A DNA stretch of 9,502 bases from Minisyncoccota bacterium (GCA_020050775.1 JAGVKC010000058.1:1-9502); one strand, 5' to 3'; shown: positions 1-6,900, counted from the stretch's first letter. Translations and numbers: made by a program. The notes: generated by a model not told the origin, from the sequence alone.

Positions 1-1864
1 CCGTGTCGCCTCCCTGCAATTTAGTAAGGCCGTACTGGAAGAAAACCTGCTGCTTGCGAGGAGAAAGTGCGAGCGCATTCTCCAGATGCTTGTACGCTTC
101 GCCAAATTGGCCAAACTGCGTAAGGAAGGTGCCCATAAAGAGTTCCAGACGCGCATCACCTTTGCGCTGGGCAAGCAACTCCATACCTTCATTGTATGCA
201 AGCGCCGCAGCTTCCTGCTTTACCTGCGGATCAATTGAAGTGGAAGGCGCAACTGCGCTTGAGGTGTATTGCAGCAGCTGCTCGACAGTTTCCTGGCGGC
301 CAAGTTCTGTGCCAGGCCAGATAAGAGTATTAAGGACCGAATTGAACTGAGCGACATTCTCTTTCGTATCCTTCGGCTGATTCACGGTACCGCCCTGGCC
401 ATTGGGTACAACGCGCGCAACTTGAATCGCTTGTACGGTGTCGCGCGCGCGCACTGCGCTTGGGATATTCAATGCCCACCCGCCCAGCAGAATACCTAGT
501 GCCACAACAGGCGCGACTATCGCTACCGCATGGTTCCCCAGCGGCTTGCTGAAAAACACGAATCCAGGAAGATCACGTCGTGAGTGGAAATGCGCGTAGC
601 CGAGAATGGTCGCGAAGAATATAGCGCTCACCATGTTGTCAAATACGAACATGTTGTTGAACGCATACCCAGCCAAAAGTCCGAACAATACTGCTTGTTC
701 AGCGACCGAGAGCGACCGAGAGCGGAATACTGCCCATGCCGCCAAGAGATACAGCGAAGTGTAAAGAAGGAGCGCAGGAATTCCGCCTGCGACGAGCCAG
801 TCGAGGAACTGGTTGTGCGCGCGGTCGAACCATTGCTCCTGGTCGTACATGCGCGGGTCGTAGCGTTCGTTGAAGATATAGCTGAAATTTTCCTGGCCCC
901 AGCCTGTAAGCGGGCGCTCCATCGCACCTTGGAGTGCCATTGGCCAGATAAAGAGGAGGCGTGATTGGGTTGTGGCGTCATCAAGGGAAATAGAAGCAAG
1001 ACGGCCGACTGCTGGAAGCCCGCGGACAAATGGCGTATCTTTAGTCGCAAAGAACCCAGCTGCAAGAATAGCGATAGCCACAAGTCCGCCAATTGAATAC
1101 CGACGCAACGTTTTCCACTCCCCGCCCTTTGCGAAGATAACAATATAGAGGGCCGCAACTATGAGTCCCCCAATAAGACCAAGGAGTGCGCCACGCGTTT
1201 CAGTAAAGTAGAGACCAATGAGCTGCAGAACCAGTGTTACACCGTAGCCAATTTGTAGCCCGGTGTTTGCGCGACCTGCCCGCAGCATCATAAAGAGCGT
1301 AAGGAAGATATGTATGAGCAAGTAGACCGCTAGGTACGTTGCATTGCCGAAGGTGGTGTCGACGCGCGGACCGCTTTGGGTACTGATGGCTACTTTGCCA
1401 AACACTTGCAATAGCGCATAAAAGCCCATGACGCCGCTTGCAGCGATTGTCGTGTTAAGGAAGCGCTCCCAGAGATTAGTCGCAGAAAGCATCGCGCTTG
1501 CGATGACAAAGTATACGAATACATGCAGGAGGCCAATGTAGCCTTCCATACGCTCGAAGTTGCCCCAGAAACTTTTTACCGGTTCAACAGAAAGTGCGGT
1601 GGCAAGACCCATCCAGGCAACGAAGGCAAAGAACGCCCACGCAACCCACGAGGCGCGTGGGCGATACTGCGGTTCGCGCAGCGCCAAAAGAATATAGAGA
1701 AGGAGGACTAGTTCAACAAGGATGCGGAATGCAAAGTTCTTTCCAGTAATAAACGGGAAGAAGAGGCTTGGAAAAAAACTGCCCTGAGCGATTATAAAAG
1801 GTATAAAAGGAACCAAGAAAAGGCCGGTCAGTACTCCCCAGCGTAGATAGGTGGTGTAGTTCAT
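1..1864 (-). CDS. O-antigen ligase/polymerase-like membrane protein with C-terminal TPR region, partial (C-terminus off window)
   Basis: The frame is open from ATG 1864 to the left edge, 621 residues, with an in-frame stop 4 codons upstream of the ATG. The first 430 residues hold about ten to twelve hydrophobic segments (for example 11-27, 46-62, 72-89, 109-127, 205-221, 226-245, 258-272, 364-380, 390-425), and another lies at 445-466. The Wzy_C ligase features are ETRGALLG (222-229), RPLTGWGQENF (317-327) and FDRAHNQFLDWLVAGGIP (346-363), the large periplasm-side loop with the conserved Arg and His. After the last membrane segment, an Ala/Gln-rich region leads into TPR-like helices (about 553-615; FGQFGEAYKHLENALALSP). 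Such proteins transfer or polymerise lipid-linked glycan on the outer membrane face. Ligase and polymerase cannot be told apart by sequence alone. It is the last visible gene of the neuB operon. Confidence 0.85.
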   Translation of the reverse strand, partial: MNYTTYLRWGVLTGLFLVPFIPFIIAQGSFFPSLFFPFITGKNFAFRILVELVLLLYILLALREPQYRPRASWVAWAFFAFVAWMGLATALSVEPVKSFWGNFERMEGYIGLLHVFVYFVIASAMLSATNLWERFLNTTIAASGVMGFYALLQVFGKVAISTQSGPRVDTTFGNATYLAVYLLIHIFLTLFMMLRAGRANTGLQIGYGVTLVLQLIGLYFTETRGALLGLIGGLIVAALYIVIFAKGGEWKTLRRYSIGGLVAIAILAAGFFATKDTPFVRGLPAVGRLASISLDDATTQSRLLFIWPMALQGAMERPLTGWGQENFSYIFNERYDPRMYDQEQWFDRAHNQFLDWLVAGGIPALLLYTSLYLLAAWAVFRSRSLSVAEQAVLFGLLAGYAFNNMFVFDNMVSAIFFATILGYAHFHSRRDLPGFVFFSKPLGNHAVAIVAPVVALGILLGGWALNIPSAVRARDTVQAIQVARVVPNGQGGTVNQPKDTKENVAQFNSVLNTLIWPGTELGRQETVEQLLQYTSSAVAPSTSIDPQVKQEAAALAYNEGMELLAQRKGDARLELFMGTFLTQFGQFGEAYKHLENALALSPRKQQVFFQYGLTKLQGGDT

Positions 1865-1871
1865 ACGCAGG

Positions 1872-1884
1872 AACTATATCACAG
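1872..1884 (-). promoter_or_regulatory. Repeated intergenic element CTGTGATATAGTT (copy 2), possible leaderless promoter of the ligase gene
   Basis: The same 13-mer as at 2546-2558. Here TATAGT ends 8 nt before the ATG at 1864, so a transcript starting at the usual distance would begin at the start codon, in agreement with the absence of an SD. No -35 is evident. Confidence 0.42.
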
Positions 1885-1891
1885 TCTATTT

Positions 1892-2530
1892 TTAATTTTT
1901 AGCCACAAAGACTAGATCGAAAGCAAATAGATTTGGCCACCAATGTGCCAGACGAGAATAGCGGCCAAGGCCAGAAATAGTGACACTGGAGAATTGAGTC
2001 GTCAGTAATTTGTGTAACATAGCTTCGCTAAAATGATTTATATGAGTGGGGTCACTTAATGGTGTATGTTCCTTTTTAGCAAAAAATAAACGGAAACGAT
2101 TTTTTAAACTAAAAGCGTTAGGCACAGAACCAATAAAAACCCCTCTTCGTTGAAGATGACGGGATACTTTTTCTACAACCTGATCAGGATAAAAAAGGTG
2201 TTCTAACACTTCTCCTGCGACAACAACTTGAAATTTTTCTCCTTTGAGTTCTTCCCAGTTTCCGTGCGCATCCAAAACGCGAGTTTGAATATTTAACTCT
2301 TGTACAGCTCGTTCGAGGGCAACCGAATCGATATCAACACCTAACACTGAATTACCTTCCGTAAAATATTGCGTCAGCGCACCGTCTCGACATCCTAAAT
2401 CCAATATTTTCTTTCCTTTTCCAATATGACGAGCGAAGAATGCGCCTCTTTCTTCTTTTAGAATACTAAAACCTGGCCTACGAGAAAAAGCATGGTGCGC
2501 CTCATATAGATCTTTTACGGATGAAGACAT
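1892..2530 (-). CDS. Class I SAM-dependent methyltransferase
   Basis: 212 aa. Motif I is ILDLGCRDG (42-50); the acidic end of strand 2 is GVDID (64-68); the adenine-contact step is VLDAHG (85-90); and VVAGEVLEHL (103-112) is motif IV, as in UbiG/Methyltransf_11-type enzymes. SVPNAFSLKNRFR (135-147) follows in the place of the product-binding loop. This family methylates small molecules and sugar or lipid intermediates; here it may act on the glycan beside the FkbM enzyme, which belongs to another methyltransferase branch. It follows the GT47 gene by 33 nt and precedes the ligase gene by 27 nt. There is no SD. The gene is AT-rich with runs of A and T. The fold is certain; the substrate is unknown. 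Confidence 0.87.
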   Translation of the reverse strand: MSSSVKDLYEAHHAFSRRPGFSILKEERGAFFARHIGKGKKILDLGCRDGALTQYFTEGNSVLGVDIDSVALERAVQELNIQTRVLDAHGNWEELKGEKFQVVVAGEVLEHLFYPDQVVEKVSRHLQRRGVFIGSVPNAFSLKNRFRLFFAKKEHTPLSDPTHINHFSEAMLHKLLTTQFSSVTISGLGRYSRLAHWWPNLFAFDLVFVAKN

Positions 2531-2545
2531 ATAAAATTGTCATGA

Positions 2546-2558
2546 AACTATATCACAG
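2546..2558 (-). promoter_or_regulatory. Repeated intergenic element CTGTGATATAGTT (copy 1), possible extended -10
   Basis: On the minus strand CTGTGATATAGTT lies between the GT47 stop and the methyltransferase start. The identical 13-mer occurs at 1872-1884 before the ligase gene. TG-A-TATAGT has the form of an extended -10, but no -35 is clear. The start at 2530 is 16 nt farther on. Confidence 0.4.
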
Positions 2559-2563
2559 GCTGT

Positions 2564-3643
2564 TTAGTGCCTGAAGCCAGCAATACCCTGTTCTTTCAAT
2601 ATATGAAACGCTTTACTAAAATACGCATCGTAACGTAAATACTCTTCAAAGGCCTTGCGAGCCGCGATTTGCATATCTCTAAATTCAATGTTGGATATTG
2701 AAGAGTAGTGTTCGGCAATGCAGTCACCAATTTCGTGTATTCGCGTGTGTGGAATACGTAATACGAATTTCTCATACGGAAGCAAGTGTTCAAGAGGCAG
2801 CGTCATATCAGTATCTATGAGTACAGGTATGCGTCCCAAAGACAGCGCTTCGAAAAAACGTGAAGAATAATTAGCATCCCCTTTTGGGGCGAGTATAAAA
2901 TCAGAATCGATAAGATTGCGCACATATTCTTCCCTGAGTTTCTCTGGATTTTCACTGAGTGTGTTCGAGTTACCAGAGAAGGAATTACGAATAATAAATT
3001 GAGTCTCAATTCCTGGATGCCGCATTAATGCACTCATTGCCTTACGGCGGAAATATACACCTCTTTTATATACAGCTCTGTGACCGTCTCGGGTTATCAG
3101 TGCACTAATATCTATGAGAAAGTTTCGTATGAGATACACAAGACGGGTCTTTAAAGATGGAAACCCCGCATAGCCACAGAAGCCAACGCTAGGCTTGTCG
3201 GCTTTTGGACGAACAGTGATCCCTCGCTGCTCGCCCAAATCCTCAACAAATGGGGCAAATATTATTTCATTATCTCTCATGTTGTGCACATACTCTGAAG
3301 CCTTAAAAACAATTGTTCCAGGCATATCAATATGGATCTCATGACAATGGTCGCCAGAGAGAAAAATGATAAGTTGCACTCCATGCTCTTGGGCTTGCGC
3401 CTGCATGGACCGAAGATATGTTTTTATATCCTGTGTCAGTTTTTTTATTGGCTGGGGGACAATAAAAAAGTCAGATTGTTCTGGATGTTCAACAAATGAG
3501 AATCCTGTATAAGAAAAATTAGTCGGGAGCGATTTAAATAATACACTACCTGTAGTGTGTGTATGTGATTCAGGGTCTACTATTCGCACAAGGCCCCCTT
3601 TGAGGAACAATGGTGTTTTATAAAGCTTTACAGCCTTAATCAT
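2564..3643 (-). CDS. Exostosin-like (GT47-type) glycosyltransferase
   Basis: 359 aa. The C-terminal half carries the exostosin signature: SDFILAPKGDANYSSRFFEA (247-266), then LSLGRIPVLIDTDMTLPLE (267-285) and LPYEKFVLRIP (288-298), the region that binds the nucleotide sugar in GT47 enzymes. The N-terminal half has the matching pattern SDFFIVPQP (57-65), IIFLSGDH (92-99) and KPSVGFCGYAG (150-160). No transmembrane anchor is seen, unlike animal exostosins, so the enzyme is probably cytosolic. It would add one sugar to the surface glycan; linkage and donor are not readable. Its ATG starts 2 nt after the fkbM stop with no SD, suggesting translational coupling. Base composition is AT-rich compared with the ligase gene. 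Shorter overlapping open frames here are shadows. Confidence 0.83.
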   Translation of the reverse strand: MIKAVKLYKTPLFLKGGLVRIVDPESHTHTTGSVLFKSLPTNFSYTGFSFVEHPEQSDFFIVPQPIKKLTQDIKTYLRSMQAQAQEHGVQLIIFLSGDHCHEIHIDMPGTIVFKASEYVHNMRDNEIIFAPFVEDLGEQRGITVRPKADKPSVGFCGYAGFPSLKTRLVYLIRNFLIDISALITRDGHRAVYKRGVYFRRKAMSALMRHPGIETQFIIRNSFSGNSNTLSENPEKLREEYVRNLIDSDFILAPKGDANYSSRFFEALSLGRIPVLIDTDMTLPLEHLLPYEKFVLRIPHTRIHEIGDCIAEHYSSISNIEFRDMQIAARKAFEEYLRYDAYFSKAFHILKEQGIAGFRH

Positions 3644-3645
3644 AA

Positions 3646-4401
3646 TTACTTGTTTTTCACAAAAATATAGTTAAAGAGAGTAGTACTTTTGCCCTTACTA
3701 CGAGGATACGTTGCCTCAGTGGTAAAACCTAATGAGTTCATCAACGGTTCAATTTCAGTTCCATGAGGAGCAGTCAAATCTACTTCTATTAAGACTGAGA
3801 TTAAATTTTTTAAACGCAACGTTTCAATTGCCCCTTGCAAAACTTCCCATTCTCCGCCGTCGACGTCTAGCTTAATAAGCGTAGGCTCAGGCATTTTAAG
3901 TTCTTCCCGCATTAGATCGAGTGACATTGCAGGTACACGCAATGACCCACCCAATGTTTCAGAAACGTTGTGCTTAGCGGCCCCTGATTCTCTACTCGAA
4001 AATCCCATATGTAAAAAACCTGATGCGGAACTTACGGCGATATGTACCGGGGTTATAATCCCTTCAAAAGTATTGAGAAATATATTCTCATTGAGCGTAA
4101 GGAATGTTGAATAACTTGGTTCAAAAGAAAACACCCTTGAATCCTTTCCTCCGAGAGAGGCAGCCACAAGGGAGTATGCTCCTACGTTGGCGCCAATATC
4201 GTAGAAAACTGAAGTTGGCGTAATCCGAGACTCTAACCAAGCAACCGTCTCAGGCTCTTTCGTACAAGATGATAGACGCGATAAATCGCTATGTGAATGC
4301 ACTGAAAGATGTATCTGTTGATGAGACCAATCAAGCGTCCCAGTCATAACTCCTAATATCTTTTGTAACCGCAAGCGTATAAGCTGCGCATACTTCTTCA
4401 T
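3646..4401 (-). CDS. FkbM-family SAM-dependent methyltransferase
   Basis: 251 aa. SAM-binding motif I is VFYDIGANVGAY (65-76), followed by the acidic ribose-contact loop FSFEPS (91-96) and the FkbM hallmark LIKLDVDGGEWEVLQGA (175-191); LIEVD follows near 204-208. The family O-methylates sugars and polyketides; within a glycan locus, methylation of a sugar hydroxyl is the likely role, probably on a nucleotide-activated or lipid-linked intermediate in the cytosol. The first 60 residues are basic at the start and carry no clear membrane segment. The gene begins 9 nt after the neuB stop, and its stop is only 2 nt before the next start, so it is translated as part of the neuB operon. No SD is present; TATAGTTAC directly precedes the ATG. 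The acceptor is unknown. Confidence 0.88.
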   Translation of the reverse strand: MKKYAQLIRLRLQKILGVMTGTLDWSHQQIHLSVHSHSDLSRLSSCTKEPETVAWLESRITPTSVFYDIGANVGAYSLVAASLGGKDSRVFSFEPSYSTFLTLNENIFLNTFEGIITPVHIAVSSASGFLHMGFSSRESGAAKHNVSETLGGSLRVPAMSLDLMREELKMPEPTLIKLDVDGGEWEVLQGAIETLRLKNLISVLIEVDLTAPHGTEIEPLMNSLGFTTEATYPRSKGKSTTLFNYIFVKNK

Positions 4402-4410
4402 GTAACTATA

Positions 4411-5514
4411 TTACCGCTGCCACTCGAGCGCTTCTTTAGGAAGGACGGTTTCTTCTTCTATTAGATACGGAGCTACTCGACCAATGACCGTCTGCAGATA
4501 CGATGATTTCAAACCTGTGCCCGGACTTTTTAGTGTAAGCATATCTTCCGTGATACGCTCTCCTTTTTTTATAGAACGTTTTGCTACGATACTTTTACCG
4601 TGCTTTTCACGTATAGGCTTCTCAGCATCGTGAATAGTTTTTTTCATAGAGCCTAAAATAGTCTCCATGCGGCGAATCTGCTCAACCATATCCTTAAAAT
4701 CTTTTGGATCTATAGACATGTGATGGTCCGACCCTCGCATAGTCTTATCAAGAGTAAAGTGCCTCTCTACCGTACTAGCACCAAGGCCTACTGAGGCGAC
4801 CGTTGGCAAAATATCTGGCTCGTGACCAGAGTATCCAACAGGAAGCGGTTTATAACGATCATGGAGCACCCGAACGATATTGAGGTCTATATTCTCATCA
4901 GGTGTCGGGTAAATGGAAGTACAATGATTCACAATAAGTCTGTCGTTATGGCGCAAAATGGTGTGTACTGCCTCATCAATTTCTTCAAGGGTTGCCATAC
5001 CGGTGGAGAGCAATATCGGCTTTCCTTTCTTTGCGACGTGCACAAGAAGTGGAAGGTTGGTGAGATCGAAGGAAGATATCTTGTATGCATGTACTCCTAT
5101 GTCTTCCAGGAAATCCGCACTGTTCTCGTCAAATGGTGTAACAAAAAATACGAGACCTAACTCTTCTGCATATTCTTTTAGTGCAATGAATTGTTCTCGC
5201 GTGAATTCAAGCTTCTTTCGATGTTCCCCGTATGTAGGAGCAAGAGAACGAGGGTTGTCATATGACATGTCGCGCATCTCTTTGGTGAAGACTGCATCCA
5301 CGTCTCGTTTCTGAAATTTTACTGCTTCCGCACCAGCTTCTTTTGCGGCAAGTATAGTTTTCTTTGCAAGTTCAAAATCACCGTTATGATTGTTTCCTAT
5401 TTCAGCAATAACAAAAACAGGATGGCCGACCCCAACAGGTCGGGTACCAACCTTAACCCTCGCGGGTAACATATTAAAAAGCTTCTTTATTGCAGGGGGG
5501 AGAGGCAAGTCCAT
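4411..5514 (-). CDS. neuB: N-acetylneuraminate / nonulosonate synthase (NeuB family)
   Basis: 367 aa. Condenses PEP with a mannosamine-type sugar (or its 6-phosphate) to form a nine-carbon nonulosonic acid, in the cytosol. TIM-barrel domain about 30-290: AEIGNNHNGD (37-46), VKFQKR (65-70), YKISSFD (144-150), STGMA (170-174), HCTSIYPTP (197-205), GYSGHE (227-232), and ERHFTLDKTMRGSDHHMS (250-267), the metal- and substrate-binding His/Asp cluster. C-terminal SAF (antifreeze-like) domain about 305-360 (KSIVAKRSIKKGERIT). The length is slightly above the usual 340-350 aa because of the N-terminal extension; an ATG at 5472 (residue 15) is an alternative start, and neither has an SD. It follows the cupin terminator by 53 nt, with no convincing promoter seen there, and leads a tight five-gene run. 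Neu5Ac, legionaminate, pseudaminate and Kdn synthases cannot be separated by eye. Confidence 0.93.
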   Translation of the reverse strand: MDLPLPPAIKKLFNMLPARVKVGTRPVGVGHPVFVIAEIGNNHNGDFELAKKTILAAKEAGAEAVKFQKRDVDAVFTKEMRDMSYDNPRSLAPTYGEHRKKLEFTREQFIALKEYAEELGLVFFVTPFDENSADFLEDIGVHAYKISSFDLTNLPLLVHVAKKGKPILLSTGMATLEEIDEAVHTILRHNDRLIVNHCTSIYPTPDENIDLNIVRVLHDRYKPLPVGYSGHEPDILPTVASVGLGASTVERHFTLDKTMRGSDHHMSIDPKDFKDMVEQIRRMETILGSMKKTIHDAEKPIREKHGKSIVAKRSIKKGERITEDMLTLKSPGTGLKSSYLQTVIGRVAPYLIEEETVLPKEALEWQR

Positions 5515-5567
5515 ATAGGTTGTAAAACAAGGGTACTCCCAAATAAGTTTCTTATCAATAGTCTAAT

Positions 5568-5598
5568 AAAAAAGCCACCCCTAACTATGGGGCGGCCT
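5568..5598 (-). terminator. Intrinsic terminator after the cupin gene
   Basis: On the minus strand GCCGCCCC (5596-5589) pairs with GGGGTGGC (5581-5574), 8 bp with one G-U, a 7-nt loop, and then six U (5573-5568). It begins about ten bases after the cupin stop codon (5608-5606). Confidence 0.88.
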
Positions 5599-5605
5599 TA
5601 GAACC

Positions 5606-6049
5606 TTATGCATCGATGACATCATCGATATTGGTCGACGGGAGACCTTCGCCTTTCGGCATGCCGTAGGCTTCTTCAACGCGCACGCGGTCGTTGAGAT
5701 ACGGTGTTGAAACTTCGAGGATTACACAATCCGTCATAGCTTCTTCTTGGTGTACCGCTCCTTGCGGAAAGGACACCACCTCGCCGGCTTTGCAGTCGCG
5801 CACTTCAAGTGTGCCATTTCCGGGATCAAAGCGAACACGAAGCGTGCCTTCGAGTATATATCCAGATTCGACTTTCTTGCGATGCCATTGTAGGCCGCCT
5901 TTTGCGCCAGCCTTCATCTCCAGGCGCTTGAACGTATAGTTACCCTTGGAAGCAACGAGCATAATCTCTTTACCCCAAGGACGCGGGCCGACCTCGTAAG
6001 TAATCGGAAATTGCGCCGGGCCATTTTCCTGTTTCGGTTTGGCAAGCAT
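5606..6049 (-). CDS. Cupin-domain protein, mannose-6-phosphate isomerase type II-like
   Basis: 147 aa, one cupin barrel. RPWGKE (23-28) is the entry motif of the cupin part of type II phosphomannose isomerases. Cupin motif 1 runs from GGLQWHRKKVESGYILEG (51-68) with H56, E61 and G68; the second metal His of the usual HxH is a lysine (K58). Motif 2, GEVVSFPQGAVH (89-100), is complete with P95, G97 and H100. The segment EVSTPYLNDRVRVEEAYG (112-129) again matches the end of that isomerase family. It is a single-gene unit with a strong promoter, SD and terminator, set between the HAD and neuB genes. It may supply or isomerise a hexose phosphate or dehydrated sugar for the pathway, or be a sugar-binding protein; the sequence does not decide. 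Cupin call sure, function weak. Confidence 0.8.
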   Translation of the reverse strand: MLAKPKQENGPAQFPITYEVGPRPWGKEIMLVASKGNYTFKRLEMKAGAKGGLQWHRKKVESGYILEGTLRVRFDPGNGTLEVRDCKAGEVVSFPQGAVHQEEAMTDCVILEVSTPYLNDRVRVEEAYGMPKGEGLPSTNIDDVIDA

Positions 6050-6055
6050 TGGTGT

Positions 6056-6062
6056 TCCTTTC
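6056..6062 (-). promoter_or_regulatory. Shine-Dalgarno GAAAGGA for the cupin gene
   Basis: GAAAGGA on the minus strand with AGGA 6 nt before the ATG at 6049-6047. This supports the 6049 start. Confidence 0.8.
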
Positions 6063-6063
6063 T

Positions 6064-6082
6064 CAAACCCACAGTGGGCTTG
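6064..6082 (-). promoter_or_regulatory. Small hairpin in the cupin leader, next to the SD
   Basis: On the minus strand CAAGCCCA (6082-6075) pairs with TGGGTTTG (6071-6064), 8 bp including one G-U pair, with a 3-nt loop. It ends two bases before the SD. It has no U-run and so is not a terminator; it may stabilise the mRNA or position the SD. No riboswitch class is recognised. Confidence 0.4.
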
Positions 6083-6101
6083 TGTAGTTCTTCCATGTTC
6101 C

Positions 6102-6129
6102 AGTATAGCACAAAAAGATACACTGTCAA
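6102..6129 (-). promoter_or_regulatory. Strong sigma70 promoter for the cupin gene
   Basis: On the minus strand: -35 TTGACA (6129-6124), a 16-nt spacer, and -10 TATACT (6107-6102), 11 of 12 consensus bases. It begins about 17 nt past the U-run of the HAD terminator, so the cupin has an independent start. The leader is about 45 nt long. Confidence 0.85.
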
Positions 6130-6144
6130 GTACCCAATCACATA

Positions 6145-6174
6145 GAAAAACGGACGCGCTTAAGCGCGTCCGTT
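6145..6174 (-). terminator. Intrinsic terminator built over the HAD stop codon
   Basis: A 26-nt perfect palindrome (6149-6174) with arms AACGGACGCGC and GCGCGTCCGTT around TTAA. On the minus strand it is followed by a U-run (6150-6146). The stop TAA (6162-6160) sits at its centre, so the last codons of the gene (about N-G-R-A) supply the upstream arm. Confidence 0.88.
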
Positions 6175-6846
6175 AGATTTTGGAGATACAAGAGACACAA
6201 TATCAGGGAGAGCCTGTATACATGTGAATGCTTTTTTCTCTAAACTCCATGTATTCCATTCATTGGCTACGCCAATGAATGCGCATCCAGTCTCTTCAGC
6301 CGCAACGACATCGCCCCTACTGTCTCCAATAAGTAGGAGATGTGTAGGCAGAGTTTCTTCAAGAGATGCGACCCGATGCATGTTCTCGCTCTTGCTGGCA
6401 GGTCCTCCTAAAACGAGCTTGAAGTACAAATCGATATCCAACGCTTTCACTGAACGCTGAAGTGCTATGGTGGCCGTGCCGGAATTTACGTACAACGGAA
6501 AGCGCGTTGAGAGAATTTCAAGCGTATCACGAGCACCAGGGGCCAATCCTACATTCAGAATTCGTTCCTGAACGTAGGAGTCGAATAGCGCAGCGCCTGT
6601 TGCAATGTGGTCTTCAATAGCGTCAACGCGTAGTCTTTCATACACATAACGCAAGATATCGAATCTATCTCCCTTCTTACCGAAACTAAAACGCGACGAA
6701 GCTTCGATAAAATAAGGCTCGTATGTACTTGCGTAAGGCGCGAAAACTTTTTTCCATCCTTCTTCTTTGAAGAATTCAGAGTGCGACACAAGCACCCCAT
6801 CGAAATCAAACACTATTGCTTTGGGAGAAAATTGTAGAATTTGCAT
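6160..6846 (-). CDS. HAD-superfamily phosphatase (candidate nonulosonate-9-phosphate phosphatase)
   Basis: 228 aa. All four HAD motifs are visible: motif I FDFDGVL (13-19) with nucleophile D14 and acid/base D16; motif II NSGT (121-124, S122); motif III lysine in GPASK (K152); motif IV GDSRGD (174-179, D175 and D179). The helical segment between about 20 and 100 is a C1-type cap, as in phosphoglycolate phosphatase, beta-phosphoglucomutase and N-acylneuraminate-9-phosphatase relatives. The gene sits between neuA and, after one more unit, neuB. A role in dephosphorylating the 9-phosphate form made by a NeuB that uses a sugar 6-phosphate is therefore plausible, though inferred from context only. 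It has its own probable promoter and SD. The last codons and the stop form half of its terminator stem. Phosphatase call sure; substrate open. Confidence 0.85.
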   Translation of the reverse strand: MQILQFSPKAIVFDFDGVLVSHSEFFKEEGWKKVFAPYASTYEPYFIEASSRFSFGKKGDRFDILRYVYERLRVDAIEDHIATGAALFDSYVQERILNVGLAPGARDTLEILSTRFPLYVNSGTATIALQRSVKALDIDLYFKLVLGGPASKSENMHRVASLEETLPTHLLLIGDSRGDVVAAEETGCAFIGVANEWNTWSLEKKAFTCIQALPDIVSLVSPKSNGRA

Positions 6847-6851
6847 TGTTG

Positions 6852-6855
6852 CCTC
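6852..6855 (-). promoter_or_regulatory. Short Shine-Dalgarno GAGG for the HAD gene
   Basis: GAGG lies 5 nt before the ATG at 6846. It is modest in length but well spaced, and it supports the 6846 start, which sits directly before the FDFDG catalytic motif of a HAD enzyme. Confidence 0.6.
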
Positions 6856-6871
6856 ATATTGCTCTATAGAT

Positions 6872-6900
6872 AATATACCACAGGAAAATTAAAAAAACAA
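6872..6900 (-). promoter_or_regulatory. Probable promoter with extended -10 upstream of the HAD gene
   Basis: On the minus strand: -35 TTGTTT (6900-6895), a 17-nt spacer, and -10 TATATT (6877-6872) preceded by TGG, an extended -10 element. It begins two bases beyond the neuA stop codon. No terminator separates neuA from the HAD gene (only a T-run without a stem), so read-through from neuA is also possible. Confidence 0.6.

Noticed and set aside
701..720. 10-nt tandem duplication (AGCGACCGAG twice) inside the ligase gene, as a phase-variation tract
   Set aside because: Only two units are present, and the frame is sound on both sides, giving sensible membrane topology. Two copies are too few to claim slippage switching.
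584..964. 126-aa plus-strand open frame, and other plus-strand frames up to 118 aa
   Set aside because: All lie opposite well-supported minus-strand genes, are charge-rich without domains, and have no SD or promoter.
628..1158. 176-aa minus-strand open frame inside the ligase gene
   Set aside because: It is a shadow in another frame of the ligase/polymerase gene, whose own frame is open from 1864 to the window edge and shows membrane segments and Wzy_C motifs. The shadow has no family resemblance.
5515..5567. Promoter for the neuB operon in the 53-nt gap
   Set aside because: A TTGATA is present, but nothing like a -10 lies 16-18 nt downstream (best is TACCCT). I list no feature; the operon may be fed by read-through or a non-standard promoter.
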